DNA of 64,000 nucleotides from Gordonia sihwensis NBRC 108236 (GTDB lineage: Bacteria > Actinomycetota > Actinomycetes > Mycobacteriales > Mycobacteriaceae): assembly GCF_000333035.1 (NCBI RefSeq), contig NZ_BANU01000013.1:1-64000 (forward strand), in the 5' to 3' direction. Each line of letters starts with the position of its first letter. The stretch's first letter is position 1. The notes beneath the pieces are model-generated. The model saw only the letters and a program-made list of their open reading frames with translations. It had not been told where the DNA came from and did not search any database. This document shows, piece after piece, positions 10,024 to 20,185 of the stretch. The position numbers were made by a program, and so were the translations under genes.

Positions 10024-10986
10024 GTGTTGCGTTGGCGAGGTTTGGACGACATCCCTGCGGGCTGGGGCCGATGCGTGGTCACGATCGGCGTGTTCGACGG
10101 AATCCATCGCGGGCACGCGCAGTTGGTCGCCGCCGCCACGAAGGCGGCGGCCGAGCGCGGTGTGCCCTCGGTGCTGATGACCTTCGACCCGCACCCGTCG
10201 TCGGTGGTGCGGTCGGGTGCTTACCCGCCGCAGTTGTCGACGCTGCGGCGGCGTGCCGATCTCGCCGAGGAGATGGGGATCGACGTGTTCTGCGTGATCC
10301 CGTTCTCCGCGACCCTCGCGGCCCAGTCGCCGGAGGATTTCGTGCACTCGGTCCTCGTCGAGGAACTGCACGCGGCCGAGGTGGTGGTCGGCGACAACTT
10401 CACCTTCGGCCACAAGGCGCTCGGCGACGTGCCCAAACTGCGCGAACTGGGGGAGCGGTTCGGCTTCGAGGTCACCGCGATCTCCCTGTTCGGTGAGCAT
10501 GCCGTGACCTTCTCGTCCACCTACATCCGGTCGTGCATCGCGGCGGGCGACGTGGAACTGGCCGCCGAGGCGCTCGGCCGGCCGCACCGTGTGGAAGGCG
10601 TCGTGGTGCACGGCGAACGACGGGGCCGCGACCTGGGGTTCCCGACCGCCAACGTCGCGCCGCCCGAGCACACCGCGATCCCCGGCGACGGCGTGTACGC
10701 GGCATGGTTCACCGTGCTCGACAGCGCCACGCAGCCCGACGGGGTCACCATCGGCCGGCGGTACCCGGCCGCGGTCTCGGTGGGCACCAACCCGACCTTC
10801 TCCGGCAGAGTCCGCACGGTGGAGGCCTACGTGCTGGATGTGGAGGCCGACCTCTACGGTCAGCATGTGGCGGTCGACTTCGTCGCACGGCTGCGCGGCA
10901 TGGAGCCCTTCGACAGCGTCGACGCACTGATCGCGGAGATGAACAACGACGTCGAGCGCACGCGGACCCTGCTGCGGGCGGAGTGA
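10024..10986 (+). CDS. ribF: Bifunctional riboflavin kinase / FMN adenylyltransferase
   Basis: Converts riboflavin to FMN and then FAD. 320 residues: an N-terminal nucleotidyltransferase domain with VTIGVFDGIHRGHAQL (near 19-34), and a C-terminal flavokinase domain with GRDLGFPTANV (near 201-211). The N-terminus MLRWRGLDDIPAGWGRCV matches actinobacterial RibF, supporting the GTG at 10024. Gene order ribF-rpsO-pnp is as in M. tuberculosis. Confidence 0.97.
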   Translation: MLRWRGLDDIPAGWGRCVVTIGVFDGIHRGHAQLVAAATKAAAERGVPSVLMTFDPHPSSVVRSGAYPPQLSTLRRRADLAEEMGIDVFCVIPFSATLAAQSPEDFVHSVLVEELHAAEVVVGDNFTFGHKALGDVPKLRELGERFGFEVTAISLFGEHAVTFSSTYIRSCIAAGDVELAAEALGRPHRVEGVVVHGERRGRDLGFPTANVAPPEHTAIPGDGVYAAWFTVLDSATQPDGVTIGRRYPAAVSVGTNPTFSGRVRTVEAYVLDVEADLYGQHVAVDFVARLRGMEPFDSVDALIAEMNNDVERTRTLLRAE

Positions 10987-11042
10987 CCCGCCCGAGCGCT
11001 CCATGTGCCGGCGCTGATTTCCGGTCGGGGACCGAGCGCTGG

Positions 11043-11048
11043 TAGTCT
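11043..11048 (+). promoter_or_regulatory. -10 box of rpsO
   Basis: TAGTCT in the ribF-rpsO gap, about 92 nt before the rpsO ATG. Unlike most promoters here it would yield a leader (about 85 nt) with a good Shine-Dalgarno sequence, leaving room for S15 autoregulation, which I cannot demonstrate from one sequence. Confidence 0.45.
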
Positions 11049-11140
11049 TGGCCGCCGGTGTCAGCTGCGGTCCGTGGTGGCGCACCCCCTGCCGGTTGCA
11101 GGGCCTGGAGCACGGAACTGAAAAATCAAGGAGATCTCTC

Positions 11141-11410
11141 ATGGCTCTGACCGCCGAAGAGAAGAAGGCCATCCTCAGCGAGTACGGTCTGCACGAGACC
11201 GACACCGGTTCGCCGGAGGCGCAGGTCGCCCTGCTGACCAAGCGCATCACCGATCTGACCGAGCACCTCAAGTTCCACAAGCACGACCACCACAGCCGTC
11301 GTGGTCTGCTGCTGCTCGTCGGTCGCCGTCGCCGCCTGCTCAAGTACGTCGCGAGCGTCGACATCAACCGCTACCGCTCGCTGATCGAGCGCCTGGGTCT
11401 GCGTCGCTGA
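11141..11410 (+). CDS. rpsO: 30S ribosomal protein S15
   Basis: 89 residues, the standard S15 length, with [18 protein letters not shown] and the 16S rRNA-binding [21 protein letters not shown]15 is a primary binder of the 16S central domain. AAGGAG lies 7 nt before the ATG. A strong hairpin follows the stop, then pnp. Confidence 0.99.
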   Translation: MALTAEEKKAILSEYGLHETDTGSPEAQVALLTKRITDLTEHLKFHKHDHHSRRGLLLLVGRRRRLLKYVASVDINRYRSLIERLGLRR

Positions 11411-11426
11411 CGCCCCCTGATTGCTT

Positions 11427-11463
11427 CTGTGGCCGTCGTTCCCACGCGGAACGGCGGCCACAG
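11427..11463 (+). terminator. Stem-loop terminator after rpsO
   Basis: A 16-bp stem (CTGTGGCCGTCGTTCC pairing with GGAACGGCGGCCACAG, one G-U) closes a 5-nt loop 16 nt after the rpsO stop. There is no U tract, as is common in actinobacterial terminators. It separates rpsO from pnp. Confidence 0.75.
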
Positions 11464-11566
11464 CTGTCTGTCGGGCACGGCGGCATCGGGATTCGCCGGC
11501 GAGGACGCCGCGGACACGCCCGACGGTCGCCGCAGACGACAGCCGCCGTCCCAGCAGGGAGAATGT

Positions 11567-11572
11567 TAGGCT
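11567..11572 (+). promoter_or_regulatory. Putative -10 box of pnp
   Basis: TAGGCT about 260 nt before the pnp TTG start. A transcript from here would have a leader of about 255 nt with several stem-loops. Confidence 0.4.
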
Positions 11573-11639
11573 GGTAGCGGACGAAGGCCGCTTGACGGCA
11601 GTTCGGTAGTGATCGTCGGATCGGTCCTCGGTAGTGGCC

Positions 11640-11769
11640 GCCGGAATCCCCAAGCGATTCCGGCCGCTTCGATCGAAGGCCGTCTGCTCACGGCGCAGGT
11701 GCGCCGTCCACTTCCGGCGCGAGACTCGCGCCCATCGTCTGTCGGTTCGCCGCGCCTTGCGCGAACCGA
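11640..11769 (+). promoter_or_regulatory. Structured pnp leader with three inverted repeats
   Basis: The 424-nt rpsO-pnp gap holds, after the rpsO terminator and the TAGGCT box, three perfect inverted repeats: GCCGGAATC/GATTCCGGC (11640-11664, 7-nt loop), GGCGCGAG-A-CTCGCGCC (11716-11732) and TCGGTTCGC/GCGAACCGA (11742-11769, 10-nt loop). In enterobacteria the pnp leader hairpin is the site of RNase- and PNPase-dependent autoregulation; a similar role here is inference. Confidence 0.5.
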
Positions 11770-11834
11770 CCGCTGAATACAGGCCGCAGGCGCCGTCGTG
11801 GTGTCGTCGCGGCCGCCACGAAAGGTAAACACTC

Positions 11835-14102
11835 TTGACTGACGTCAACGCCGACTTCGATGATTCGATCACCGAAGTCTCCGCCGTCATCGACAACGGA
11901 TCGTTCGGCAAGCGCACGATCCGCTTCGAGACCGGCCGCCTGGCTCTGCAGGCCGCGGGTTCGGTGACCGCGTACCTCGACGAGGGCACGATGATCCTCT
12001 CGACGACCACCGCGTCCAAGTCGCCGAAGGAGCACTTCGACTTCTTCCCGCTCACGGTCGACGTCGAGGAGCGCATGTACGCCGCGGGTCGCATCCCCGG
12101 CTCGTTCTTCCGCCGCGAGGGCCGCCCGTCGACCGACGCGATCCTCACCTGCCGCCTCATCGACCGTCCGCTGCGTCCGTCGTTCGTCGACGGCCTGCGC
12201 AACGAGATCCAGATCGTCGAGACCGTCCTGTCGCTCGACCCCAAGGACCTCTACGACGTGGTCGCGATCAACGCGGCGTCCGCATCCACGCAGATCTCGG
12301 GTCTGCCGTTCTCCGGTCCGGTGGGCGCCGTGCGCGTCGCGCTGATCCCGACCGAGCAGAACAAGGCCGGCCAGTGGGTCGCCTTCCCCACCGTCGAGCA
12401 GCTCGAGGGCGCGGTCTTCGACATGGTCGTCGCGGGACGCCTGATCGACGGCGGCGACGTCGCGATCATGATGGTCGAGGCCGAGGCCACCGACAACGTC
12501 CTCGCGCTGATCGCCGACGGCGCCCAGGCGCCGAGTGAGGCCGTCGTCGCCGAGGGCCTCGAGGCCGCCAAGCCGTTCATCGCCACCCTGTGCGAGGCGC
12601 AGAAGCAGCTCGCCGCGGCCGCCGCGAAGGAGACCCGCGAGTTCCCGCTGTTCCCGGCCTACCAGGACGACGCCTACGAGGCGGTCGCCGAGTTCGCCAC
12701 CACCCGCCTCGGCGAGGCGATGGCGATCGCCGACAAGCAGGAGCGCGACAACGCGACCGACGCACTCAAGGGCGACGTGCTCGAGGCGCTCGGCGAGCGC
12801 TTCGAGGGCCGCGAGAGCGAGCTCGGCGCAGCCTACCGGTCGCTGACCAAGAAACTCGTGCGTCAGCGCATCCTCACCGATCACTTCCGCATCGACGGTC
12901 GCGGCATCACCGACATCCGTGCGTTGTCCGCCGAGATCGGCGTCGTTCCGCGCGCACACGGCAGCGCGCTGTTCGAGCGTGGCGAGACCCAGATCATGGG
13001 CATCACCACCCTGGACATGGTCAAGATGGCCCAGCAGATCGATTCGCTCGGCCCCGAGACCAGCAAGCGGTACATGCACCACTACAACTTCCCGCCGTAC
13101 TCGACCGGTGAGACCGGCCGCGTGGGTTCGCCCAAGCGCCGCGAGATCGGTCACGGTGCGCTCGCCGAGCGGGCCCTGGTGCCGGTGCTCCCGAGCGTGG
13201 AGGAGTTCCCGTACGCGATCCGTCAGGTCTCCGAGGCCCTCGGCTCCAACGGCTCCACCTCGATGGGCTCGGTGTGTGCGTCGACCATCTCGCTGCTGAA
13301 CGCGGGCGTTCCGCTGAAGGCGCCGGTCGCAGGCATCGCGATGGGCCTCGTCTCCGACGAGGTCACCATCGACGGCAAGACCGAGACCCGCTACGTCGCC
13401 CTGACCGACATCCTCGGAGCCGAGGACGCGTTCGGCGACATGGACTTCAAGGTCGCGGGCACCAAGGACTTCGTGACGGCTCTGCAGCTCGACACGAAGC
13501 TCGACGGCATCCCCTCCAAGGTCCTGGCCGGTGCGCTGAGCCAGGCCAAGCAGGCCCGTCTCACCATTCTCGACGTGCTGGCCGAGGCCATCGACGAGCC
13601 GGACGAGATGAGCCCGTACGCGCCGCGCATCACCACCATCAAGATCCCGATGGACAAGATCGGTGAGCTGATCGGCCCGAAGGGCAAGACGATCAACGGC
13701 ATCACCGAGGAGACCGGCGCCAACATCTCGATCGAGGACGACGGCACCGTGTTCATCGGCGCCGCAGACGGCCCGTCCGCGCAGGCGGCGATCGACAAGG
13801 TCAACGCCATCGCCAACCCGCAGCTGCCGAAGGTCGGCGAGCGCTTCCTGGGCACCGTCGTCAAGACGGCCGCCTTCGGCGCCTTCGTCTCCCTGCTCCC
13901 CGGCCGCGACGGACTGGTCCACATCAGCAAGCTGGGCAACGGCAAGCGGATCGGCAAGGTCGAGGACGTGGTCAAGGTCGGCGACAAGCTGCAGGTCGAG
14001 ATCGCCGACATCGACGAGCGCGGCAAGATCAGCCTCGTTCCGGTGCGCGACGGCGCCGATGCGGCCGAAGCCGCGAAGGACGAGGTCGCGGTCGACGCCT
14101 GA
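11835..14102 (+). CDS. pnp: Polyribonucleotide nucleotidyltransferase (PNPase / GpsI)
   Basis: 3'-to-5' phosphorolytic exoribonuclease. 755 residues: two RNase PH-like domains separated by an all-helical segment, a KH domain ([20 protein letters not shown], near residue 600) and an S1 domain ([19 protein letters not shown], near 670), ending in an acidic tail. The start is the TTG at 11835 with AAAGG upstream; no ATG lies nearby in frame and the conserved [21 protein letters not shown] begins at about residue 19. A 19-bp perfect hairpin follows the stop. Confidence 0.97.
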   Translation: MTDVNADFDDSITEVSAVIDNGSFGKRTIRFETGRLALQAAGSVTAYLDEGTMILSTTTASKSPKEHFDFFPLTVDVEERMYAAGRIPGSFFRREGRPSTDAILTCRLIDRPLRPSFVDGLRNEIQIVETVLSLDPKDLYDVVAINAASASTQISGLPFSGPVGAVRVALIPTEQNKAGQWVAFPTVEQLEGAVFDMVVAGRLIDGGDVAIMMVEAEATDNVLALIADGAQAPSEAVVAEGLEAAKPFIATLCEAQKQLAAAAAKETREFPLFPAYQDDAYEAVAEFATTRLGEAMAIADKQERDNATDALKGDVLEALGERFEGRESELGAAYRSLTKKLVRQRILTDHFRIDGRGITDIRALSAEIGVVPRAHGSALFERGETQIMGITTLDMVKMAQQIDSLGPETSKRYMHHYNFPPYSTGETGRVGSPKRREIGHGALAERALVPVLPSVEEFPYAIRQVSEALGSNGSTSMGSVCASTISLLNAGVPLKAPVAGIAMGLVSDEVTIDGKTETRYVALTDILGAEDAFGDMDFKVAGTKDFVTALQLDTKLDGIPSKVLAGALSQAKQARLTILDVLAEAIDEPDEMSPYAPRITTIKIPMDKIGELIGPKGKTINGITEETGANISIEDDGTVFIGAADGPSAQAAIDKVNAIANPQLPKVGERFLGTVVKTAAFGAFVSLLPGRDGLVHISKLGNGKRIGKVEDVVKVGDKLQVEIADIDERGKISLVPVRDGADAAEAAKDEVAVDA

Positions 14103-14127
14103 CGGCGACCGCACCTGTTCGATCTAG

Positions 14128-14172
14128 ACGAGCTCGGCCCGGGACGTGTCATGCGTCCCGGGCCGAGCTCGT
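14128..14172 (+). terminator. Stem-loop terminator after pnp
   Basis: Perfect 19-bp stem (ACGAGCTCGGCCCGGGACG and its complement) with a 7-nt loop, 25 nt after the pnp stop. Very stable, no U tract. Confidence 0.85.
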
Positions 14173-14268
14173 CGCGGTAGGCATCCGGTCCGCGCCGGAG
14201 TGGGGGTAGTGCGGGCACTACCCCGAAGATTCGCGGCCGCTCCCGTGCCCTGGACCGACGGCGATCGA

Positions 14269-14274
14269 TAGCGT
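14269..14274 (+). promoter_or_regulatory. -10 box of the histidine kinase gene (leaderless arrangement)
   Basis: TAGCGT, 7 nt, then ATG at 14282. Confidence 0.6.
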
Positions 14275-14281
14275 TCTTGCC

Positions 14282-15523
14282 ATGACATCAGACGACGCCT
14301 ATCGGCTCTCACCCTGGCGAATGCTCTCGGGATCGCCGCTGCGCTTCCTCTTCTCCTCCTACCCGTGGCGCGCGGTGGCGTACACGATCATCTCGCTGGC
14401 ACTGGGCTGGACGGTGTTCATGGCGTACGTGGTGATCGTGCTGCTCCCGTTCGCTCCCGCCTGGTCGATCCTCTTGGGCCGCATCGAGCGGCAGCGGGTC
14501 CGGATGCTCCGGATGGCGGCCATCGCCGACCCGCATCCGGCGGTGACCGGATCGTTCGGCGCCCGCGCGCGAGCCCGACTCGCCGAGCCGGTCACCTGGC
14601 GTGAGGTGGTGTACTCGCTGGCGCTGGCGGCCTTCGCTCCGTTGGCGACGCTCGGTCTGCTGATCGCCTGCGTGCTGACCGGCGGATTCGCTGCGGCGCC
14701 GCTGGTCGTCGCGGCCGGCGGTCAGATGTCGATCGGGCCGTGGCAGCTGGAGACGCCGCAGGAGGCCTGGCGCGTGGTTCCGGTCGCGCTGCCGTTGTTC
14801 ATCCTCACCCTGTATCTGTTCGGCGCGGCGGCCGCGATCGTGGCGTCCATCGCGGCCGGGCTGCTCGGTCCGCGAGAAGAGGAACTGGCGGCGCAGGTGG
14901 CCGACCTGCGGTCGTCGCGAGGAACGCTCGTCGGATCGTTCGAGGCCGAGCGCCGACGGATCGAGCGCGATCTGCACGACGGTCCGCAGCAGCACCTCGT
15001 CGGTGCGGTGATGCACCTCGGCGAGATCGCGCAGGACAGTGACGATCCGGCCACGCGGGCCCATATCGAGACCGCTCAGGCGCGTGTGGAGCGGGCGCTG
15101 GCCGAACTGCGCGACACGGTGCGCGGCGTCAATCCACGGGTGCTCGACGACCACGGAGTGGAGGCGGCCTGCGCCGAACTCGGCGGACCGGTCCTGGTCC
15201 GGGTGATCCGGGGTCCGGGATGGATACCCGGCCGGCGGCTCCCGGGAGAGACCGAGCGCGCACTGTTCTACACCGCCAGCGAAGCGGTGACGAACGCGGC
15301 CAAGCACGGCGGCGCGTCGACGGTGACGATCGAGTTCGCCGAGGCGGCGGGCGTCGTCAGCATGACCGTGACCGACGACGGCTGCGGGGGAGCGGTGCCC
15401 GCAGCCGGACGCGGGCTGGCGGGCCTGGTGGAACGGGCGGCGACGATCGGGGCGAGTCTCACCGTCGTCAGCCCGGTCGGCGGGCCGACCGTCCTTCGCT
15501 GGTCCGGGTCGGTCCGCGGGTGA
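14282..15523 (+). CDS. NarL-type sensor histidine kinase
   Basis: 413-residue membrane kinase. Four to five hydrophobic segments occupy about residues 35-200 with no large extracellular domain, so the signal is probably sensed in or at the membrane. The HisKA_3 box ERRRIERDLHDGPQQHL carries the phospho-accepting His near 231, and the HATPase domain has the N box (ASEAVTNAAKHGG), DDGCGGA and GRGLAGLVERA. The cognate response regulator starts 43 nt after the stop. The stimulus is unknown. The pair, with the ceramidase gene, occupies the place of pepR after gpsI in M. tuberculosis. Confidence 0.9.
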   Translation: MTSDDAYRLSPWRMLSGSPLRFLFSSYPWRAVAYTIISLALGWTVFMAYVVIVLLPFAPAWSILLGRIERQRVRMLRMAAIADPHPAVTGSFGARARARLAEPVTWREVVYSLALAAFAPLATLGLLIACVLTGGFAAAPLVVAAGGQMSIGPWQLETPQEAWRVVPVALPLFILTLYLFGAAAAIVASIAAGLLGPREEELAAQVADLRSSRGTLVGSFEAERRRIERDLHDGPQQHLVGAVMHLGEIAQDSDDPATRAHIETAQARVERALAELRDTVRGVNPRVLDDHGVEAACAELGGPVLVRVIRGPGWIPGRRLPGETERALFYTASEAVTNAAKHGGASTVTIEFAEAAGVVSMTVTDDGCGGAVPAAGRGLAGLVERAATIGASLTVVSPVGGPTVLRWSGSVRG

Positions 15524-15553
15524 CCCCGTCGGCGTGCCCGGCGGGCCGTCGGC

Positions 15554-15559
15554 CACACT
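15554..15559 (+). promoter_or_regulatory. Weak -10-like box before the response regulator
   Basis: CACACT with 7 nt to the GTG at 15567. The spacing fits the leaderless pattern but the first base does not, and the gene may simply be read through from the kinase. Confidence 0.3.
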
Positions 15560-15566
15560 GACAGGC

Positions 15567-16205
15567 GTGAGCGTGCGAATCGTGGTGGCGGAGGACTCGG
15601 TGCTGCTGACCGAAGGTCTCGTGCGGATTCTCGAGGGCGCCGGGCACCAGGTGGTCGGCACCGTCGCCGATGCCCCGGCGCTGCGCGAGATCGACGTGGA
15701 TTCGATCGACCTGCTGATCACGGACGTACGGATGCCGCCCGGTGACGGGGACGACGGCCTGCGGGCGGCGCTCGATCTGCGTCGCCGCCGGCCCGACCTG
15801 CCGGTGCTGGTCCTGTCCCAGTACGTGGCGGCGGCCTATGCGCGGCGACTGCTCGGAACCGAAGGCGGGGGTCGGGTCGGCTACCTGCTCAAGGAGCGTG
15901 TGGGGCGGATCGCCGACTTCCTCCGGGCGGTCGAGACGGTGTGCGCGGGCGGCGTGGTGGTCGACCCGGAGGTCGTCTCGGCGCTGTTCGCCACCGCCGC
16001 GCTCGACCGGCTCTCCCCGCGGGAGTCCCAGGTGCTGGCACTGATGGCGCGGGGTGCGAGCAACTCGGAGATCGCGGCCGCCCTGGTGGTCTCGGACGCC
16101 GCGGTCGCCAAACACGTCGCCAACATCTTCCTCAAACTCGACCTGCCCCCGGAGACCGACAACCGCCGGGTGCGCGCGATCCTGCTGTATCTCGCTCAGA
16201 GCTGA
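15567..16205 (+). CDS. NarL/FixJ-family response regulator
   Basis: 212 residues: receiver domain with acidic pair (AEDS, near 8-11), phospho-acceptor Asp in LLITDVRMPP (near 54) and conserved Lys in YLLKERVG, then a LuxR-type helix-turn-helix (LSPRESQVLALMARGASNSE, near 151-170). The frame is open upstream to 15534, but similarity starts at VRIVVAEDS, so GTG 15567 (or 15573) is the start. Partner of the upstream kinase; targets unknown. Converges with the ceramidase gene, 34 nt between stops. Confidence 0.9.
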   Translation: MSVRIVVAEDSVLLTEGLVRILEGAGHQVVGTVADAPALREIDVDSIDLLITDVRMPPGDGDDGLRAALDLRRRRPDLPVLVLSQYVAAAYARRLLGTEGGGRVGYLLKERVGRIADFLRAVETVCAGGVVVDPEVVSALFATAALDRLSPRESQVLALMARGASNSEIAAALVVSDAAVAKHVANIFLKLDLPPETDNRRVRAILLYLAQS

Positions 16206-16239
16206 CTTCGCCCGCGAGCCGACGGATCCGCGTGCTGTC

Positions 16240-18282
16240 TCAGCCGACTTTGATGCGGCCGGTCGCGCCGCTGATCGGGCGGAGCGCTCCCGATGCGCTC
16301 TTCACATCGCCGTAGTACCGCACCCGGTAGTCGCCCTCCGCGCCCCGCGGCACACGCCACGTGACGGTCACCTTCGACGCCGACGGGCTGCCGCCGGGAC
16401 GTTCCCACGTCATCTCGGTGGTCTCATGATCGTCGTCGTAGGCGACGGTCCAGCCGCGGGCGGTGAGCTTCTCGACGGCGAAGTACCCGGTGGTCGATCC
16501 GCCACGACGGATCCGGTTGCTCGGGTAGGCGCCGCAGAAGGCCACCCGGAGCGTGGTGCCGGGCTTCGCCGCGGCGGGCACCTTCGAGATCACCTGGCCG
16601 AACCGGCGGCCGGGTATCGGGGTGTCGGCGGGCTGTGAGCCCAGTAGATCCGGCTGCAGGCCCGAGGTGTCGGCCGGACGGCGCCCGGCGGCCAGCCGGG
16701 TTCCGCGGGCCATCGCCCGCGCCATGGCGTCGAACTCCTGCATGTAGGCGCACAGCGTCCATCGGCCGAACATCGTCTCGCCGCCCTCGTACTGCTGGGC
16801 CACGTACTCCTCCGGCGTCACGGTGTACTGGCTGTAGCCGTTCGAGTAGCCCTGCAGCAGGACGTTCTCCAGCGGGACCTTGAGGGCGTCGGCGACGATC
16901 CGGCGGATTCGGAGGCCGGCGACGATCGTCGACTCGCTCGGCAATGCGGCGAGCACGAGGTCGCCGATCCGGATCAACTGCACCGGAAGAGTCTGTTCGA
17001 TCCACGGCCGCGGCGGGAGGATGCCGAGCGGGAACAGAATCGCCTTCGGCGCCTGGTTGTCGACGATCCACGGATCGGGCGTCGGGGCCGTACCGGCGCC
17101 GAGCGCCATCGCGAACTCGTTCCGCACGCCCTCGTTGAGGAATCCCAGTTGGCTGCGGGTGTTGTCCTCCTGGCTGGTGGCCGCCGCAGCGGCGCCCATC
17201 ATGGCGGGTGAGGTGCGAGCCGCCTTGCCGTGCGGTGTGTAGCGGCCGTCGATCGAGACGTTCGCCATGTCGACGTACCGGGTGGCGGAGTCGACACCGC
17301 CGGCGGTCATCGGGCGCGCCGCACGGAAGGCCGCCTGCGCGGCCTGATCCTGGCGGCGCCCGATGATGATGCGATTGGCCCGGTGATCGGCGGTCGGACC
17401 GCCCGGATGCATCTTGCGCAGCCACAGGTTGGGGCTCATGTCGCCCGCGTTGGTCTGCGCGTGGGCGCTCACGACGTTCGGGTCGCGCTGTTCGGCCAGG
17501 TATGCGGCATAGCCCTTGTTGTCGGCACTGATCAGGAAGTTCGCGTCGGTGAGCGAAGTGCCGTGCGTGGCGAACCAGGTGATCTCGCCGATGACGGCTC
17601 CGCCGCGGCGCAGGCGGATGGCCGTCACCTGCGGGTCGATGGCGTCGGGGAAGTGCTTGCGGTCGGCGGCGGGATTGAGCTCGAACGCCGGCATCGACCG
17701 GTTCGCGCTCGCGTCGTGGAGTTCGGCGTGCCCGAGTTCGACGGTCCCCGGCCCCAGCGAGGCGTGCGCGGCCGCGACGGCGTCGAGCAGCCCGTCGATC
17801 TCGGCACGGAAAGAATTGTGCCGATGGCCCCTGGCGGCGAGGACGTAGGCGTAATCCCATGCGGTGCCGCCGCAGGAGTTGTGGTTGTGCGTCGCGTTGA
17901 TGTTGACGTTCTGCGCGGTGTACGTGGTGCCGTACCGCTTCGCGAGTTCGGCGAGCAAAGTCTGATGGTGTGAGACGAAGACGCACGCGATGTCGGCGGT
18001 GATGAACAGGACGCGCTTGCCGGTGGCCGCGTCGGCGATGATGTACGCCCGCGCCCAGGTGCGCTGCAGCAGTCCCTTCGCCACCTGTTCCATGTCGGAG
18101 TAGCCCATCATGCCCTGACCGGCGATCGCTCCCGTCATGTCACCCTTGCCCGCGCCGACGAGATAACCCGACGCGGCGGAGGCCGGTCCCGTCTCGCCGA
18201 ACGATGCGGCGCCGAGCGCCGTCGCCGCGGTGGCCCCTACGGCCGCGGCTTGCAGGAAGGTTCGGCGTGAGACGGAACTCAT
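16240..18282 (-). CDS. Tat-exported neutral/alkaline ceramidase
   Basis: 680 residues. The N-terminus MSSVSRRTFLQAAAVGATAA is a Tat signal (SRRTF) with a likely cleavage near PASAAS, so the enzyme acts outside the membrane. Ceramidases hydrolyse N-acyl sphingosines. The catalytic hexapeptide appears as GDMSPN (Ser283; GDVSPN in the Pseudomonas enzyme), the zinc motif as NATHNHNSCGG (His132, His134) and WFATHG (His240). ATHNHN departs from the more usual ATHTHS/A. A C-terminal beta domain starts near 540. AGGAG lies 7 nt before the ATG. Homologous to Rv0669c in M. tuberculosis. Physiological substrate unknown. Confidence 0.9.
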   Translation of the reverse strand: MSSVSRRTFLQAAAVGATAATALGAASFGETGPASAASGYLVGAGKGDMTGAIAGQGMMGYSDMEQVAKGLLQRTWARAYIIADAATGKRVLFITADIACVFVSHHQTLLAELAKRYGTTYTAQNVNINATHNHNSCGGTAWDYAYVLAARGHRHNSFRAEIDGLLDAVAAAHASLGPGTVELGHAELHDASANRSMPAFELNPAADRKHFPDAIDPQVTAIRLRRGGAVIGEITWFATHGTSLTDANFLISADNKGYAAYLAEQRDPNVVSAHAQTNAGDMSPNLWLRKMHPGGPTADHRANRIIIGRRQDQAAQAAFRAARPMTAGGVDSATRYVDMANVSIDGRYTPHGKAARTSPAMMGAAAAATSQEDNTRSQLGFLNEGVRNEFAMALGAGTAPTPDPWIVDNQAPKAILFPLGILPPRPWIEQTLPVQLIRIGDLVLAALPSESTIVAGLRIRRIVADALKVPLENVLLQGYSNGYSQYTVTPEEYVAQQYEGGETMFGRWTLCAYMQEFDAMARAMARGTRLAAGRRPADTSGLQPDLLGSQPADTPIPGRRFGQVISKVPAAAKPGTTLRVAFCGAYPSNRIRRGGSTTGYFAVEKLTARGWTVAYDDDHETTEMTWERPGGSPSASKVTVTWRVPRGAEGDYRVRYYGDVKSASGALRPISGATGRIKVG

Positions 18283-18325
18283 GGGACTCCTCGTGTGACT
18301 GGTGCTTCAGCGCAGATCGGGTGTG

Positions 18326-19210
<885 letters not shown>

Positions 19211-19216
19211 TCGTCG

Positions 19217-19705
19217 GTGGCTGCGAAGAAGAAGGCCGACGCCCGGCCGATCGTCGCGCTCATCGCCTTCCTGGTGGTCGCGCTCTGCGTGTACTTCGTC
19301 CTGCTGAGCCGGACCGCGATCGGCCTGATCTCCGACGGCGGTGTCGTCGGCATCGGGCTCGGCGTCGGTGTGATCGTGCTGCCGCTGCTCGGCGTCTGGA
19401 TGGTGGTGTCGACGCTGCGGTCGGGGATCGAGCATCAGCGGATGGTGGCGGCCGCGCAGGATCTGGGGCGCGACCTCGACGTGGACGACCTGCCCCGGCG
19501 GCCCTCGGGGCGGATCGAGAAAAACGCCGCCCTGGAACTTTTCGAGCAGGTCAAGGTGGAATGGGAGGCCGACCCGTCCGACTGGGTGAGCACCTATCGC
19601 ATCGCTCGCGCCTACGACTACGCGGGCGACCGCTCGCGGGCGCGCGAGATGATGCGGCGCGCCGCGGAGCAGTATCGGGCGGCGAAGGCCGAGCAGCGGT
19701 CGTGA
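19217..19705 (+). CDS. Conserved actinobacterial membrane protein (Rv2772c-like)
   Basis: 162 residues: basic N-terminus (AAKKKADARP), two transmembrane helices at about 11-31 and 38-66, then a cytoplasmic part ending in a TPR-like helix pair (WVSTYRIARAYDYAGDRSRA). Function unknown. GTG start 6 nt after dapB; order dapB-this gene-flavodoxin-like gene is conserved in M. tuberculosis (Rv2773c-Rv2771c). Confidence 0.8.
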   Translation: MAAKKKADARPIVALIAFLVVALCVYFVLLSRTAIGLISDGGVVGIGLGVGVIVLPLLGVWMVVSTLRSGIEHQRMVAAAQDLGRDLDVDDLPRRPSGRIEKNAALELFEQVKVEWEADPSDWVSTYRIARAYDYAGDRSRAREMMRRAAEQYRAAKAEQRS

Positions 19706-19720
19706 TCGCGCGATCGGGGG

Positions 19721-19726
19721 CATGAT
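19721..19726 (+). promoter_or_regulatory. Weak -10-like box before the flavodoxin-like gene
   Basis: CATGAT followed by 6 nt and the ATG at 19733. Departs from TANNNT at the first base. Confidence 0.3.
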
Positions 19727-19732
19727 GGCGTC

Positions 19733-20185
19733 ATGGCTCGATTGCTGATCGTTCACCACACGCCCTCGCCGCACTGCCAGGCGATGTTCGAGGCGGTGAT
19801 CGCCGGCGCCACCGATCCCGAGATCGAGGGGGTCGAGGTGGTGCGCCGCGCGGCGCTGTCGGTATCCACGAGCGACTTCCTCGACGCCGACGGGTACGTG
19901 CTCGGCAGCCCGGCGAATCTCGGCTCCATTTCAGGTGCCCTCAAACACGCCTTCGATTGTTCGTACTACCAGATCCTCGACTCGACGCGGGGTCGCCCGT
20001 TCGGGCTGTACCTACACGGCAACGAGGGGACCGAAGGCGCGGAGAACATGATCGACCGCATCACCGCCGGACTCGGCTGGGAGAAGTCCGCCGAGTACGT
20101 CATCGCCGCGAACAAGCCGGACAAGGCGGTGCTTGAGGCGTGCTGGGATCTGGGGGCGACGGTCGCCGCCGGACTCATGGGATAG
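19733..20185 (+). CDS. Flavodoxin-like NAD(P)H-dependent oxidoreductase (Rv2771c-like)
   Basis: 150 residues with the flavodoxin fold: FMN phosphate loop HHTPSPHCQAM near residues 8-18, DADGYVLGSPANLGSISGALKHAFD (the second FMN loop), and YLHGNEGTEGAENM. Likely an FMN-dependent reductase of the WrbA/NADPH-FMN type; substrate unknown. Follows the TPR/membrane gene as in M. tuberculosis. Confidence 0.82.
   Translation: MARLLIVHHTPSPHCQAMFEAVIAGATDPEIEGVEVVRRAALSVSTSDFLDADGYVLGSPANLGSISGALKHAFDCSYYQILDSTRGRPFGLYLHGNEGTEGAENMIDRITAGLGWEKSAEYVIAANKPDKAVLEACWDLGATVAAGLMG

Noticed and set aside
11688..14114. 808-codon minus-strand open frame opposite pnp
   Set aside because: Antisense shadow: Asp/Arg/Leu/His-rich and featureless.
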